A stretch of DNA of 16,507 bases from Pseudomonadota bacterium (lineage in GTDB: Bacteria > Pseudomonadota > Gammaproteobacteria > Xanthomonadales > Rhodanobacteraceae). The stretch is from NCBI GenBank assembly GCA_018241165.1, contig JAFEEK010000467.1, forward strand, positions 1-16,507, given 5' to 3'. Under the pieces are notes generated by a model, which made no database searches, was not told the DNA's origin, and saw only the letters and a program-made list of their open reading frames with translations. Below are positions 1-7,529 of this stretch, piece after piece; position 1 is the first letter of the stretch, and each line of letters opens with the position of its first letter. Made by a program: the position numbers and the translations under genes.

Positions 1-2
1 TC

Positions 3-2381
3 GCAATGAACGGACTGCTGCCGGTGCATGTGGATCGCCGCGATGGCCGCATCCTGATCACGTTGCCGTCGCCATCCGCCGATGGCGTCTCGCTGCGCCT
101 GCTCTACACCGCTTCGCTGCGCACCGGACTGGGTTCGGCACCGACTTTCCTGGATCGCGGCCGCGTCGGCCAGACCCAGCTCATCGCGTTTCGTCGCTAC
201 GGCAAGAAGATCGCCACCGTATTCGAGAACCCGCGCTTTCGCGGCGCGCAAACCGGCAACGCGGCCAGCCCGGACTTTGCGACGTCGATCGTGTGGATGG
301 GCGACATCGCATCGACCCTGCCCGATGGCCGCATGGTCGTCGATCTTTCCAGTTTCCTGAGCACCGACACGATCGGCATCGTCGATTCGCTCGATCAAAG
401 CACCGACACGTTCGGCATCGGCGGCGGCCAAGGCGCCGGCAAGGGCTTCACGCTGGACGCGAAGTTGAGCGCGGCGGATCCGGCGTCGGTGAAAGTGTTT
501 CCGGACAATCTCGAGATCGACGCGGTGCAGACCTACACCTCGAAGACGCCGGGTGCGGAAGTCGCGAACATCGCGCCCGCGCCGCAGCAGGTCAGCTTCA
601 CCGTGCACCACAGCTTCGTCGCGCTGCCGCCGCCCGGCTTCGAGCCGCGCCGCTTCGATCCGCGCGTCGGCGGATTTTCCACCCAGGTCGTGGATTTTGG
701 CGAACCGCTCGGGCAGGACGTGGTGCGCGACTTCGCGAATCGCTTTCGCCTGGAAAAAACCGACCCCGCCGCGCCGCGTTCGCGCGTGCGCAAACCGATC
801 GTGTATTACGTCGACTGGCGCGCGCCCGAACCGATCCGCAGCGCGCTGATCGAGGGCATCGGCTGGTGGAAGCAGGCCTTCGATGCGGCCGGCTACATCG
901 ATGCGTTCGAAGTGAAAGTGTTGCCGAAAGACATCGACCCGATGGACGCGCGCTACAACGTCGTCAACTGGGTCGATCGCGCCACGCGCGGTTGGTCGTA
1001 TGGCCAGGAAATCGTCGATCCGCGCACCGGCGAAGTCGTCAAGGGCATGGTCGTGATCGGCTCGCTGCGCGCACGGCAGGACATCCAGATTCTCGAAGGA
1101 CTGGTCGGCGCCGACAAGCTCGGCACGGGCGGCGCGGACGATCCGGTGCAGGCCGCGCTCGCGCGCATCCGCCAGCTCGGCGCGCACGAGGTCGGCCACA
1201 CGCTCGGCTTCGCGCACAACTTTGCGGCGAGCACGCAGGATCGCGCCTCGGTGATGGATTACCCGCCACCGCGCATCGGCCTGGTCGACGGCAAGCTCGA
1301 CTTGGGCGATGCGTATGGCAAGGGCGTCGGCGCGTGGGACATGGCGACGGTCGCGTGGCTCTACGGCGAGCCGCCGCCGGGACAGGATCCGGACGCCGCC
1401 GCGAATGCGCAAGCCGCGAAGATCATGGCATCCGGCCTGCGCTATGTGCAGGACCCCGATGCGCGCGCGGACGACACCGCGCAGCCGTGGGCGTCATTGT
1501 GGGACGACGGCGCCGATCCGACCGCAGAACTCGATCGCCTGATGAAAATCCGCCGCGTCGCAATCGATCGGTTCGGTCTGAACGCACTCGCCGCGGGCGA
1601 ACCCGTCGCCAATTTGCGCCGCCGCTTCGTGCCGGTGTGGCTGCTGCATCGCTACCAGATGGTTGCCGCGGCAAAAGTCATCGGCGGCGTGTACACGCAA
1701 TACGCGATCAACGGCAGCGGTCACGAGGCAGCCGAACCCGCAGCGCCGGCCGCGCAGCGCGCAGCGCTCGATGCGGTGCTGGCGACGCTTGCGCCGGATG
1801 TCTTGCGCGTTCCGCAACGGTTGGTACCGCTGCTATCCGCCGCGCGCAACGGCAGCGACAACCGCCAATACAGCATCGAGTTGTTCACCGATTCGGCCGG
1901 CACGCCGTTCGATCCGCTGGTCGCGGCCGACAGCGCCGCCGAGTTGACCCTGGACGCCCTGCTCGCCCCGACCCGCCTCGCGCGCCTGCAAGCGCAGCAC
2001 GCCAGCGACGCGAATGCGCTTGGCGTGGACGAAGTGTTGGATCGCCTACTGGCAGCGGCGCTGCCGGACAAGACCGACGCGCTCGCGCGCCGCATCGCAT
2101 GGCGCACGCTGCTGACGATGGCGCAGACCGCGCACAATCCGAAAACCACGCCGGGCGTTGCCGCAATGCTGGATCAACGCTTGCACGACGTGGCGCTCGC
2201 GCTCGCCAAGCGCAACGGCGACGCGGCGGATCGCGCCTGGGGCGCGAGTCTGTCGCGCCAATTGCTCGATCCGCGCGAACTCGAAAAACTCATCGCCAGT
2301 CACGCACGTCGCGTCGAGATTCCACCCGGCGCGCCGATCGGCGAAGCGGCCGACTGGCTGGCGTTGCCGGGCGATCGTTGA
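3..2381 (+). CDS. Zinc-dependent metalloprotease (DUF5117/DUF4953 family), 5' end missing
   Basis: This is a probable exported zinc peptidase of the met-zincin type; its natural substrate is not known. Counting from the ATG at position 6, HEVGHTLGFAHN at residues 394-405 supplies the HExxHxxGxxH zinc site (H394, H398, H404) and the general base E395. SVMDYPPPRI follows about 20 residues later and is the typical Met-turn. The N-terminal part resembles DUF5117 and the part holding the zinc site resembles DUF4953. The reading frame is open to the window edge. Family members normally carry a signal peptide and roughly 50 more residues before the segment GLLPVHVD, so the ATG at 6 is probably internal and the gene starts upstream of the window. 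The gene ends in TGA 32 bp before the integron cassette junction. Family assignment is confident, biological role is not. Confidence 0.85.
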   Translation, partial: AMNGLLPVHVDRRDGRILITLPSPSADGVSLRLLYTASLRTGLGSAPTFLDRGRVGQTQLIAFRRYGKKIATVFENPRFRGAQTGNAASPDFATSIVWMGDIASTLPDGRMVVDLSSFLSTDTIGIVDSLDQSTDTFGIGGGQGAGKGFTLDAKLSAADPASVKVFPDNLEIDAVQTYTSKTPGAEVANIAPAPQQVSFTVHHSFVALPPPGFEPRRFDPRVGGFSTQVVDFGEPLGQDVVRDFANRFRLEKTDPAAPRSRVRKPIVYYVDWRAPEPIRSALIEGIGWWKQAFDAAGYIDAFEVKVLPKDIDPMDARYNVVNWVDRATRGWSYGQEIVDPRTGEVVKGMVVIGSLRARQDIQILEGLVGADKLGTGGADDPVQAALARIRQLGAHEVGHTLGFAHNFAASTQDRASVMDYPPPRIGLVDGKLDLGDAYGKGVGAWDMATVAWLYGEPPPGQDPDAAANAQAAKIMASGLRYVQDPDARADDTAQPWASLWDDGADPTAELDRLMKIRRVAIDRFGLNALAAGEPVANLRRRFVPVWLLHRYQMVAAAKVIGGVYTQYAINGSGHEAAEPAAPAAQRAALDAVLATLAPDVLRVPQRLVPLLSAARNGSDNRQYSIELFTDSAGTPFDPLVAADSAAELTLDALLAPTRLARLQAQHASDANALGVDEVLDRLLAAALPDKTDALARRIAWRTLLTMAQTAHNPKTTPGVAAMLDQRLHDVALALAKRNGDAADRAWGASLSRQLLDPRELEKLIASHARRVEIPPGAPIGEAADWLALPGDR

Positions 2382-2412
2382 TTTCGGCGACGGGTTGCGC
2401 AGGCTATTCGGC

Positions 2413-2419
2413 GTTAGGC
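2413..2419 (+). other. Left cassette junction, core site GTTAGGC
   Basis: GTTAGGC matches the integron core consensus GTTRRRY, with the crossover expected between G2413 and T2414. It is the exact reverse complement of GCCTAAC at 3002-3008, the first element (R'') of the attC at the other end of the insert. This is the signature of a cassette circle opened within R': the six bases after the crossover travel with the left end of the cassette. No attC or attI is visible upstream, since the sequence to the left is the end of the metalloprotease gene. Confidence 0.8.
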
Positions 2420-3085
2420 ACTGCTGACATGGTCAAACGAATCCTCATCGTCCAAGGTCATCCCGCGACGCCAAGCCTGTGCGAAGCGCTGGCGAAAGAG
2501 TACGAGCAAGGTGCGCTAGAGTCGGGACATTCTGTCAAAACATTGACCGTTCGAGATCTGACATTCGATCCTATTCTTCATGAGGGATACAAAGTTATCC
2601 AGCCACTCGAGGAAGACTTGATACTGGCTCAGAATGAGATCAAATCAGCGGATCACATTGTCGTTATCTTCCCCACTTGGTGGGGGGGCATGCCAGCACT
2701 CCTGAAGGGCTTCATTGACCGGGTTTTCCTACCTGGGTTCGCCTTCAAGTACCGTCTAGGCTCTCCATGGTGGGACAAGTACCTCACCGGGAAATCTGCA
2801 CATGTCATCACAACAATGGATACTCCACCCTGGTACTACCGAAGCATCTACAGAGACGCTGGCATCAACCAGATCAAGCGCACAATTTTGCAGTACTGTG
2901 GCATCGGCCCCGTCAGGGTCACGCGTATAGGCCGCGTCAAAGATACTGTCGACACCTGGAAGCAAGCAAGGCTATCGAAGGCTAGGGAGTTCGGACGCAA
3001 TGCCTAACAATTCGTTCAAGCGGCCGGCTGCGTGTCGGCTGCAGTATCATCTTGCGATTGCGGCAGCCGCCGCTAAGCTCAGGCG
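2414..3085 (+). mobile_element. Single integron gene cassette at a non-integron chromosomal site
   Basis: The 672-bp insert runs from the base after the G of GTTAGGC to the G of the right-hand GTTATCC. It holds one gene whose stop codon lies inside the attC R'' box, the standard compact cassette layout. Base composition falls to roughly 50% GC by eye in the middle of the gene, against clearly more than 60% on both sides, and codons such as ATA, AGA and CTA appear that the neighbours avoid. Excising it joins GGCG to TTATCC and leaves only 32 bp between the stop codons of the convergent flanking genes. No intI gene, attI or second cassette is present in the window, so it looks like integrase-mediated insertion at a secondary (attG-like) site. 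Confidence 0.8.
2429..3007 (+). CDS. Cassette-borne NAD(P)H:quinone oxidoreductase, flavodoxin-like fold
   Basis: The 192-residue product is a cytoplasmic FMN or FAD flavoprotein of the Flavodoxin_2 (NQO1/MdaB/KefF/YwrO) family. Such enzymes usually make two-electron reductions of quinones or other electrophiles with NAD(P)H. ILIVQGHPATPSL near residues 5-17 forms the first strand and phosphate-binding loop. FPTWWGGMPALLKGFIDRV at 81-99 is the family's flavin and dimer-contact block, and TMDTPPWYYR at 129-138 is the next conserved loop. Length is normal for the family. The ATG lies 10 bases after the GTTAGGC core and has no clear Shine-Dalgarno sequence, and no promoter fits in the 15 bp of cassette leader. 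Expression probably depends on read-through from the metalloprotease gene, whose stop is 47 bp upstream. The TAA stop is part of the attC R'' box. Exact substrate unknown. Confidence 0.85.
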   Translation: MVKRILIVQGHPATPSLCEALAKEYEQGALESGHSVKTLTVRDLTFDPILHEGYKVIQPLEEDLILAQNEIKSADHIVVIFPTWWGGMPALLKGFIDRVFLPGFAFKYRLGSPWWDKYLTGKSAHVITTMDTPPWYYRSIYRDAGINQIKRTILQYCGIGPVRVTRIGRVKDTVDTWKQARLSKAREFGRNA

Positions 3086-3091
3086 TTATCC
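3002..3091 (+). repeat. attC recombination site (59-base element)
   Basis: The site opens with R'' GCCTAAC (3002-3008) followed by AATTCGTTCAAGC, the motif shared by many mobile cassettes. It closes with GCTAAGCTCAGGC leading into the right core GTTATCC (3085-3091). The inner arms AGCGGC (3019-3024) and GGCTGC (3026-3031) pair with GCAGCC (3063-3068) and GCCGCT (3069-3074). This leaves C3025 unpaired, as expected for an extrahelical base that directs folded single-strand recombination. The loop between the arms is about 31 nt. The right core departs from GTTRRRY after GTTA because those bases come from the host target, not from the cassette. The same hairpin may act as a terminator. Confidence 0.85.
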
Positions 3092-3934
3092 ACCACGGCT
3101 TGGCAAATCCTGACCCAGGCGCACGGTAAGGCTCTGCGCAGCGGTGCCGACCGGCCCGTGCGCGTCGCTGAGCACGGAGAACGTTTCGCCCAGGCCCGTC
3201 GGCCCGAAGTTGACGCGCGTGTCGAGGCCGACCCAGCCAGACATGGGCTGGCGGATGAAGTGCACGGTCAGGTCGACATTGGCATAGAACACGCTGCCGG
3301 GATCCTCGCGTACAGCCAGTCCGTTCGCGGTATCGATCAATTTCACGAATCCGGCGGTCGGCGGATCGGGCTGAGCGTCGACGAGTGGCAGGTGCGAACG
3401 AATCCAGCTGCGCGCCCGGCCCGGTCGTGCGTCGACGGCGCGCCGCGCCTCCAGCGATTTGACGTAACCGCCATTCCAGAGCGAGGACATCGCGAACGCG
3501 GGCATCGCATCGGGCGGCGGCAACGGCGTCCATTCGTTGCCCTGCACGCTGGCCGTGTCGGTTGCGGCCAGGCGCCAGATGCGCGCGCGGATGCTGGTGC
3601 GCTCGCCATGCCGCATGCTGGCTTCGATCAGTTCGATGGAACGGCCGGGCCGCAGCATGTGCACGTCGATCGTGAATTCGCCGGACTCGATGACGCCGAG
3701 CACGTCGAATGCTGCGCGCGACACCAGTTTATCGCTCGGCAGGCGACGTTCAACTTCTGCCAAAACGAGGCCGGAAGCCGGCGCCAGGTGCTGTTCACCG
3801 GGTTGCCACGCACCTTGCGCGTGCAGGGTCGAGATGAAGCGCGATGCGTCGCGGCGCACGTAATACGCGTCGGGACACGCTTCTGACGCATGTCCGAGGT
3901 GAAGATTCCTGGTGGCTGGCATGTGGTCAATCAT
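3086..3934 (-). CDS. Thioesterase family protein (double hotdog, acyl-CoA thioesterase-like)
   Basis: The product of about 282 residues resembles the acyl-CoA thioesterase-like group (4HBT_3/TesB-like), cytosolic enzymes that hydrolyse acyl-CoA esters. The N-terminal half has a hotdog pattern (VLAEVERRLP, then VHMLRPGRSIELIEASM). The middle holds the family block SSLWNGGYVKSLEARRAV. The second hotdog contains DTANGL, LTVHFIRQP, GETFSVLSD and the closing AAQSLTVRLG. The start is uncertain: in-frame ATGs lie at 3967, 3934 and 3922, and none has a good ribosome binding site. 3934 is chosen because it leaves the FNR-like palindrome at 3976-3989 outside the gene. The stop codon TAA (3088-3086) abuts the cassette junction, so the insertion spared the gene by a single base. 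Substrate unknown. Confidence 0.75.
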   Translation of the reverse strand: MIDHMPATRNLHLGHASEACPDAYYVRRDASRFISTLHAQGAWQPGEQHLAPASGLVLAEVERRLPSDKLVSRAAFDVLGVIESGEFTIDVHMLRPGRSIELIEASMRHGERTSIRARIWRLAATDTASVQGNEWTPLPPPDAMPAFAMSSLWNGGYVKSLEARRAVDARPGRARSWIRSHLPLVDAQPDPPTAGFVKLIDTANGLAVREDPGSVFYANVDLTVHFIRQPMSGWVGLDTRVNFGPTGLGETFSVLSDAHGPVGTAAQSLTVRLGQDLPSRGG

Positions 3935-3975
3935 GCGACCGCTGCACATATTTTGCCAATCCCCCATTCGCGCAA

Positions 3976-3989
3976 CTGACGCATGTCAA
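3976..3989. promoter_or_regulatory. FNR/Anr/Dnr-like box upstream of GNAT-CBS pair
   Basis: CTGACGCATGTCAA has the arms TGAC and GTCA around a 4-bp spacer, close to the FNR-family consensus TTGAT-N4-ATCAA. Its centre (3982.5) lies 61 bp before the GNAT start at 4044. A class II promoter would then start near 4024, with a weak -10 candidate at 4012-4017. On the other strand an AT-rich stretch (CAAAATATG) also sits at about the right distance for the thioesterase gene. The site is inferred from symmetry and from similar boxes at the other anaerobic genes here. Confidence 0.5.
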
Positions 3990-4043
3990 TGCGGATCAGC
4001 GAATGCCGTGGCAGATTGGCACCATCCGCTGCGGAGAAGTCCC

Positions 4044-4640
4044 ATGACCACCGCTTCGTCGGGAACCACCATTGCCGCGACCCATCGCCAGGCGACGCGT
4101 GACACCACTTCAACCGAACCCCAGTGGCGGGAGAAACTGCGCGACGGCACGACGGTGCTGATCCGTCCGATCCATGCGACGGATATCGAACTGGAACGCC
4201 GCTTCATCGAGGCGCTTTCGCCCGAGTCGCGGCGATTGCGTTTTCTCGGCCAGATCGGAACGCCGAGTCCGGCCCTGCTCGCGCAACTCACGAACCCCGA
4301 TCCCCGCCACGATGCCGTGTTCGTCGCCTTGATCGCCGAGGGTGCCGGCAAACGCGAGATCGGCGTCGCGCGTTTCAGCGCACAGCCCGATGGCAGGCGC
4401 TGCGAATGCGCGGTGACGGTGAGCGAAGACTGGCGCAATCGCGGCCTGGCCACCGTGCTGATGCAGCACCTGATCGAGGTCGCGCGCGGGCGCGGCATCC
4501 AATCCATGCATTCGGTGGACGCGGCGGAAAATCCCGCCATGCACGACCTGGCCACGCACCTGGGCTTCACCTGCCGGCGCGATCCGGAGAATGCGACGCA
4601 GGTGTTGCATACCCTGGACCTTGCGGCCGCCAGCGTGTGA
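4044..4640 (+). CDS. GNAT family N-acetyltransferase
   Basis: This 198-residue cytosolic protein should transfer acetyl from acetyl-CoA to an amine. Residues 31-125 form the N-terminal half of the fold (LRDGTTVLIRPIHATD). The acetyl-CoA pyrophosphate loop is at 131-136 (RNRGLA, the R-x-x-G-x-A signature) and is followed by the long helix LMQHLIEVARGRG. MHDLATHLGF at 166-175 is the usual final GNAT motif. The domain resembles the acetyltransferase half of protein lysine acetyltransferases, but the acyl-CoA synthetase-like half of Pat is absent. The ATG at 4044 is supported by GGAGAAG at 4033-4039; longer readings upstream would run through the regulatory box. The CBS gene starts 7 bp after the stop, so the two are likely co-transcribed. 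The acceptor is not known. Confidence 0.85.
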   Translation: MTTASSGTTIAATHRQATRDTTSTEPQWREKLRDGTTVLIRPIHATDIELERRFIEALSPESRRLRFLGQIGTPSPALLAQLTNPDPRHDAVFVALIAEGAGKREIGVARFSAQPDGRRCECAVTVSEDWRNRGLATVLMQHLIEVARGRGIQSMHSVDAAENPAMHDLATHLGFTCRRDPENATQVLHTLDLAAASV

Positions 4641-4647
4641 GGGCGCC

Positions 4648-5361
4648 ATGAAAATCAGCGACGTGATGACCATCGATCCGGTCGTGGTGAGCGCCGGTGC
4701 CAGCGTGTTCGAGGCGATGCGGTTGATGCTCGAACGCCGTGTCAGCGGCCTGCCCGTGACCGATGCCCACGGCAAACTTGTCGGCATCGTCAGCGAAGGC
4801 GACTTCCTGCGTCGCGGCGAACTCGGCACCGAAAAACGCCGCCCGCGCTGGATCGAATTGCTGTCCAGTCCCGGCAAACTCGCCGACGAATACACCGGTG
4901 CGCATGCGCTGGGTATCGGCGAAATCATGACCAAGGATTTGCACACCGTGACGCCGGGCATGGCGTTGGCCGACGCAGTGCAGATGATGGAGAAGCACCG
5001 CATCAAACGCCTGCCGGTGATCAAGGGCGATCGTCTCGTCGGCATCGTCAGCCGCGCCGATTTGATGCGTGCATTCCTGACGCGCGCATCGCAAGCGGCG
5101 AACGCGCCAACTTCCGACACTGCCTTGCGCGAGCGCATCGCCGCCGACATCGATCGCCAGGCATGGGGACCAAGCGCACTCGTGCATGTGAGCGTCGACG
5201 GCGGCATGGCGACGATGAACGGCGTGCTGGTCGACGACCGCGTGCGCGACGCATTGCGCGTGCTCGTGGAAAACATCGTCGGCGTCGGCCGGGTGCGCGA
5301 CCGCCTTTCCACGATCGAACCGCTGACCGGCGCGGTCGTGCGCACGGGCGACGACGCCTAG
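4648..5361 (+). CDS. Tandem CBS domain protein with C-terminal BON domain
   Basis: The 237-residue protein has two CBS modules (about 1-56 and 90-145), each with a repeated pattern: ISDVMTIDPVVVSAGASV...GLPVTDAHGKLVGIVSEGDF and GEIMTKDLHTVTPGMALADA...RLPVIKGDRLVGIVSRADL. A BON domain covers about 158-225 (LRERIAADIDRQ...VHVSVDGGMATMNGVLVDD). CBS pairs bind adenosine nucleotides and act as energy sensors; BON domains usually mediate membrane or protein contact. There is no signal peptide, so it is probably cytosolic. The ATG at 4648 has GAGGGC just upstream. The gene follows the GNAT gene by 7 bp and its TAG stop overlaps, tail to tail, with the acetate kinase stop on the other strand (CTAG at 5358-5361). 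A sensory role in low-oxygen metabolism is inference from context. Confidence 0.88.
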   Translation: MKISDVMTIDPVVVSAGASVFEAMRLMLERRVSGLPVTDAHGKLVGIVSEGDFLRRGELGTEKRRPRWIELLSSPGKLADEYTGAHALGIGEIMTKDLHTVTPGMALADAVQMMEKHRIKRLPVIKGDRLVGIVSRADLMRAFLTRASQAANAPTSDTALRERIAADIDRQAWGPSALVHVSVDGGMATMNGVLVDDRVRDALRVLVENIVGVGRVRDRLSTIEPLTGAVVRTGDDA

Positions 5362-6524
5362 AGCAACCGCGCCGCGGCGCGCGCGGCGATCCATTCCTCG
5401 TTGGTCGGCTCGACTGCCACCAGCACCTTGCTCGCCGCAGCGGAAATCACCGGCGCATTCGCTGCATTCGCGTCGGCATCGAGCTCGACGCCGAGGAAGC
5501 GCAGGCCCGCGCAGACGCGCGCGCGAATCGGCGCACTGTGTTCGCCGATGCCGGCGCTGAAGACGAGCATGTCCAGGCCGCCCAGCACCGCCACGAGCGC
5601 GCCGGTTTCGCGCACGATGCGATGCACGTACAGCGCCAGCGCCTCGGCCGCCGGCGCCTCGTGCTCGCGCGCGAGCAGCTCGCGCGCATCGGACGAGATG
5701 CCGGATACGCCGAGCAGGCCGCAGTCGTGATAAAGCAGGTGCCCGACTTCGTCGAGCGACAGCTTCCTGATTTGCATCAGATGAATCACGACGCCCGGAT
5801 CCAGTGCGCCGCAGCGCGTGTTCATCATTACGCCGTCGAGCGCGGAAAAACCCATCGTGGTGGCGACACTTGCGAGGTCACGCATCGCGCACAGGCTGGC
5901 GCCGCTGCCCAGGTGCGCGCACAGCGTGCGCCCGCGCGCGCGTTCGGCGTAACGCTCGCCGAGTGCGCAAGCCAGATATGCGTACGACAGTCCGTGAAAT
6001 CCGTAGCGCTGCAAACCGTGTTCGCGCAACGCGCGCGGCAGCGGCAGCATCTGTTCGACAGCGGGCATGCCGCGGTGGAAACCGGTATCGAAACAGGCGA
6101 TCTGCGGCATGTCGGGCTGCGTGGCGAGCAGTTCGGCGATCGCCTCGAGTGCGAACGGCTGGTGCAATGGCGCCAGCGGGATGTAGCTGCGCAGGTCGGC
6201 AAGCACGCCCGCATCCACGCGCACCGGATCGAAGTACTTCGCGCCACCGTGCACGACGCGATGCGCGACCGCCGTGATGCGCTCGCCGCCGAGGCGTGCG
6301 CGAACGCGCTCGCGGATATGCGCGAGTGCGCTGCGGTAGGGATCGCTCGCGTCCGTCGCGAGCGCCTGCGGCACGGCGCCCGTCTGCGTGAACATCGCCT
6401 GCGCGCTGCCGATGGCCGTGGCCGCGCCGCGCCATGCCGGCGCACGCGGCAGCGTGGCGGCGTCGAACAGCGCGAACTTGATGCTGGACGAACCGCAGTT
6501 CAGCGCCAGGATGAATTCACTCAC
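5358..6524 (-). CDS. ackA: Acetate kinase
   Basis: This 388-residue cytosolic enzyme converts acetyl-phosphate and ADP to acetate and ATP, or the reverse; E. coli AckA is 400 residues. Visible family motifs, in order, are LNCGSSSIKF (8-17, nucleotide and metal site), HRVVHGG (88-94), DTGFHRGMP (146-154, catalytic Asp), GFHGLS (176-181), HLGSGAS (204-210), MMNTRCGALDPG (233-244, catalytic Arg) and TNEE (374-377, catalytic Glu). The start is GTG at 6524, and its GTGA overlaps the TGA stop of the phosphotransacetylase gene, which implies translational coupling. It is the last gene of the RNA exonuclease-pta-ackA operon. Acetate is the likely main substrate, though propionate or butyrate cannot be excluded. 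Confidence 0.93.
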   Translation of the reverse strand: MSEFILALNCGSSSIKFALFDAATLPRAPAWRGAATAIGSAQAMFTQTGAVPQALATDASDPYRSALAHIRERVRARLGGERITAVAHRVVHGGAKYFDPVRVDAGVLADLRSYIPLAPLHQPFALEAIAELLATQPDMPQIACFDTGFHRGMPAVEQMLPLPRALREHGLQRYGFHGLSYAYLACALGERYAERARGRTLCAHLGSGASLCAMRDLASVATTMGFSALDGVMMNTRCGALDPGVVIHLMQIRKLSLDEVGHLLYHDCGLLGVSGISSDARELLAREHEAPAAEALALYVHRIVRETGALVAVLGGLDMLVFSAGIGEHSAPIRARVCAGLRFLGVELDADANAANAPVISAAASKVLVAVEPTNEEWIAARAAARLL

Positions 6525-7489
6525 GGCGGGCTGGTCCGGTTGCGCTGCGCGACCAGCGCGGCGAGCGCGCACGAGGCGATGCGCGATTCGCTGGTATCGG
6601 CGCGACTGGTCAGCACGATCGGCACGCGCGCGCCCATGACGATGCCGGCGATCGAAGCGCCGCCGAGGTATTCGAGTTGCTTGGCCAGCATGTTGCCCGA
6701 TTCCAGGTCCGGCACGACCAGCACGTCGGCACGGCCGGCCACGTTCGAGGTGATGCCCTTGATGCGCGCGGCCTCGGCCGATACCGCGTTGTCGAAGGCA
6801 AGCGGGCCATCGACCATGCCGCCTTCGATCTGGCCGCGATCGGCCATCTTGCACAGGGCGGCGGCGTCGAGCGTGGCGGGCATGCGCGGATTGACCGTCT
6901 CCACCGCGGCGAGGATGGCCACGCGCGGCGTGGCCACGCCGATGACCTGCGCAAGCGCGATCGCATTGCGCACGATTTCGGCCTTTTCCTCCAGCGTCGG
7001 CGCGATGTTCACCGCCGCGTCGGTGATGATGAATCGCCGCGGATAGGCCGGCGTTTGCATCAGGAAGCAATGCGTGATGCGACGCGCCGTGCGCAGGCCG
7101 GTATCGGCGGCGACCACGGCGCCCATCAACTCGTCGGTGTGCAGGCTGCCCTTCATCAGCGCCTCGACCTTGCCCGCGCGCGCCAGTGCGACCGCGCGCG
7201 CCGCGGCATCGTGGCTGTGCGCCGCATCCTCGATCGCGAGGCCGGAAAGATCGAGTTTGTTTTCGCGCGCGATGCGCTCGAGCTTGGCGCGCGGCGCGAC
7301 GAGTACGGGCTCGATCACGCCGACGCGACGCGCATCCAGCGCCGCCGCGAGACTGGTTGCGTCGCACGGGTGCACGACCGCGATGCGGATCGCGCCGAGC
7401 GGCCGCGCCCGGTCGAGCAGCCAGCGTTCCAGGTTGTCGTCGCGTTTTGCATTCATCGGTCGTTGCCCGTGGCTTGCGGTATTTTGCAT
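6521..7489 (-). CDS. pta: Phosphate acetyltransferase / butyryltransferase
   Basis: The 322-residue product belongs to the PTA_PTB family, which swaps CoA for phosphate on acetyl- or butyryl-CoA and feeds the downstream kinase. Typical blocks are LMKGSLHTDELMGAVV (111-126), RRITHCFLMQ (136-145), FIITDAAVNIAPTLEEKAEI (153-172), IEGGMVDGPLAFDNAVS (221-237) and VVPDLESGNMLAKQLEYLGG (258-277). The length fits the short form lacking the N-terminal regulatory DRTGG part of E. coli Pta. It resembles proteins annotated as bifunctional enoyl-CoA hydratase/phosphate acetyltransferase, but no separate hydratase domain is seen. The start could be ATG 7489 or ATG 7456; neither has a strong ribosome binding site. 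The gap to the upstream gene is 40 bp with no promoter evident, so it is probably in the same operon. Confidence 0.88.
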   Translation of the reverse strand: MQNTASHGQRPMNAKRDDNLERWLLDRARPLGAIRIAVVHPCDATSLAAALDARRVGVIEPVLVAPRAKLERIARENKLDLSGLAIEDAAHSHDAAARAVALARAGKVEALMKGSLHTDELMGAVVAADTGLRTARRITHCFLMQTPAYPRRFIITDAAVNIAPTLEEKAEIVRNAIALAQVIGVATPRVAILAAVETVNPRMPATLDAAALCKMADRGQIEGGMVDGPLAFDNAVSAEAARIKGITSNVAGRADVLVVPDLESGNMLAKQLEYLGGASIAGIVMGARVPIVLTSRADTSESRIASCALAALVAQRNRTSPP

Positions 7490-7529
7490 GAACACGATCT
7501 CGCGGTGACCCGCCGTGATGATGTCGCGC

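Noticed and set aside
2290..2413. Possible second attC or an attI just left of the cassette
   Set aside because: No RYYYAAC core with a paired stem is present; the sequence is metalloprotease coding DNA plus a short 32-bp tail.
293..2428. Long open frame running upstream of the cassette flavoprotein
   Set aside because: It is an out-of-frame shadow of the metalloprotease gene with Arg/Ala-rich low-complexity sequence; only the part from ATG 2429 shows a real protein family.
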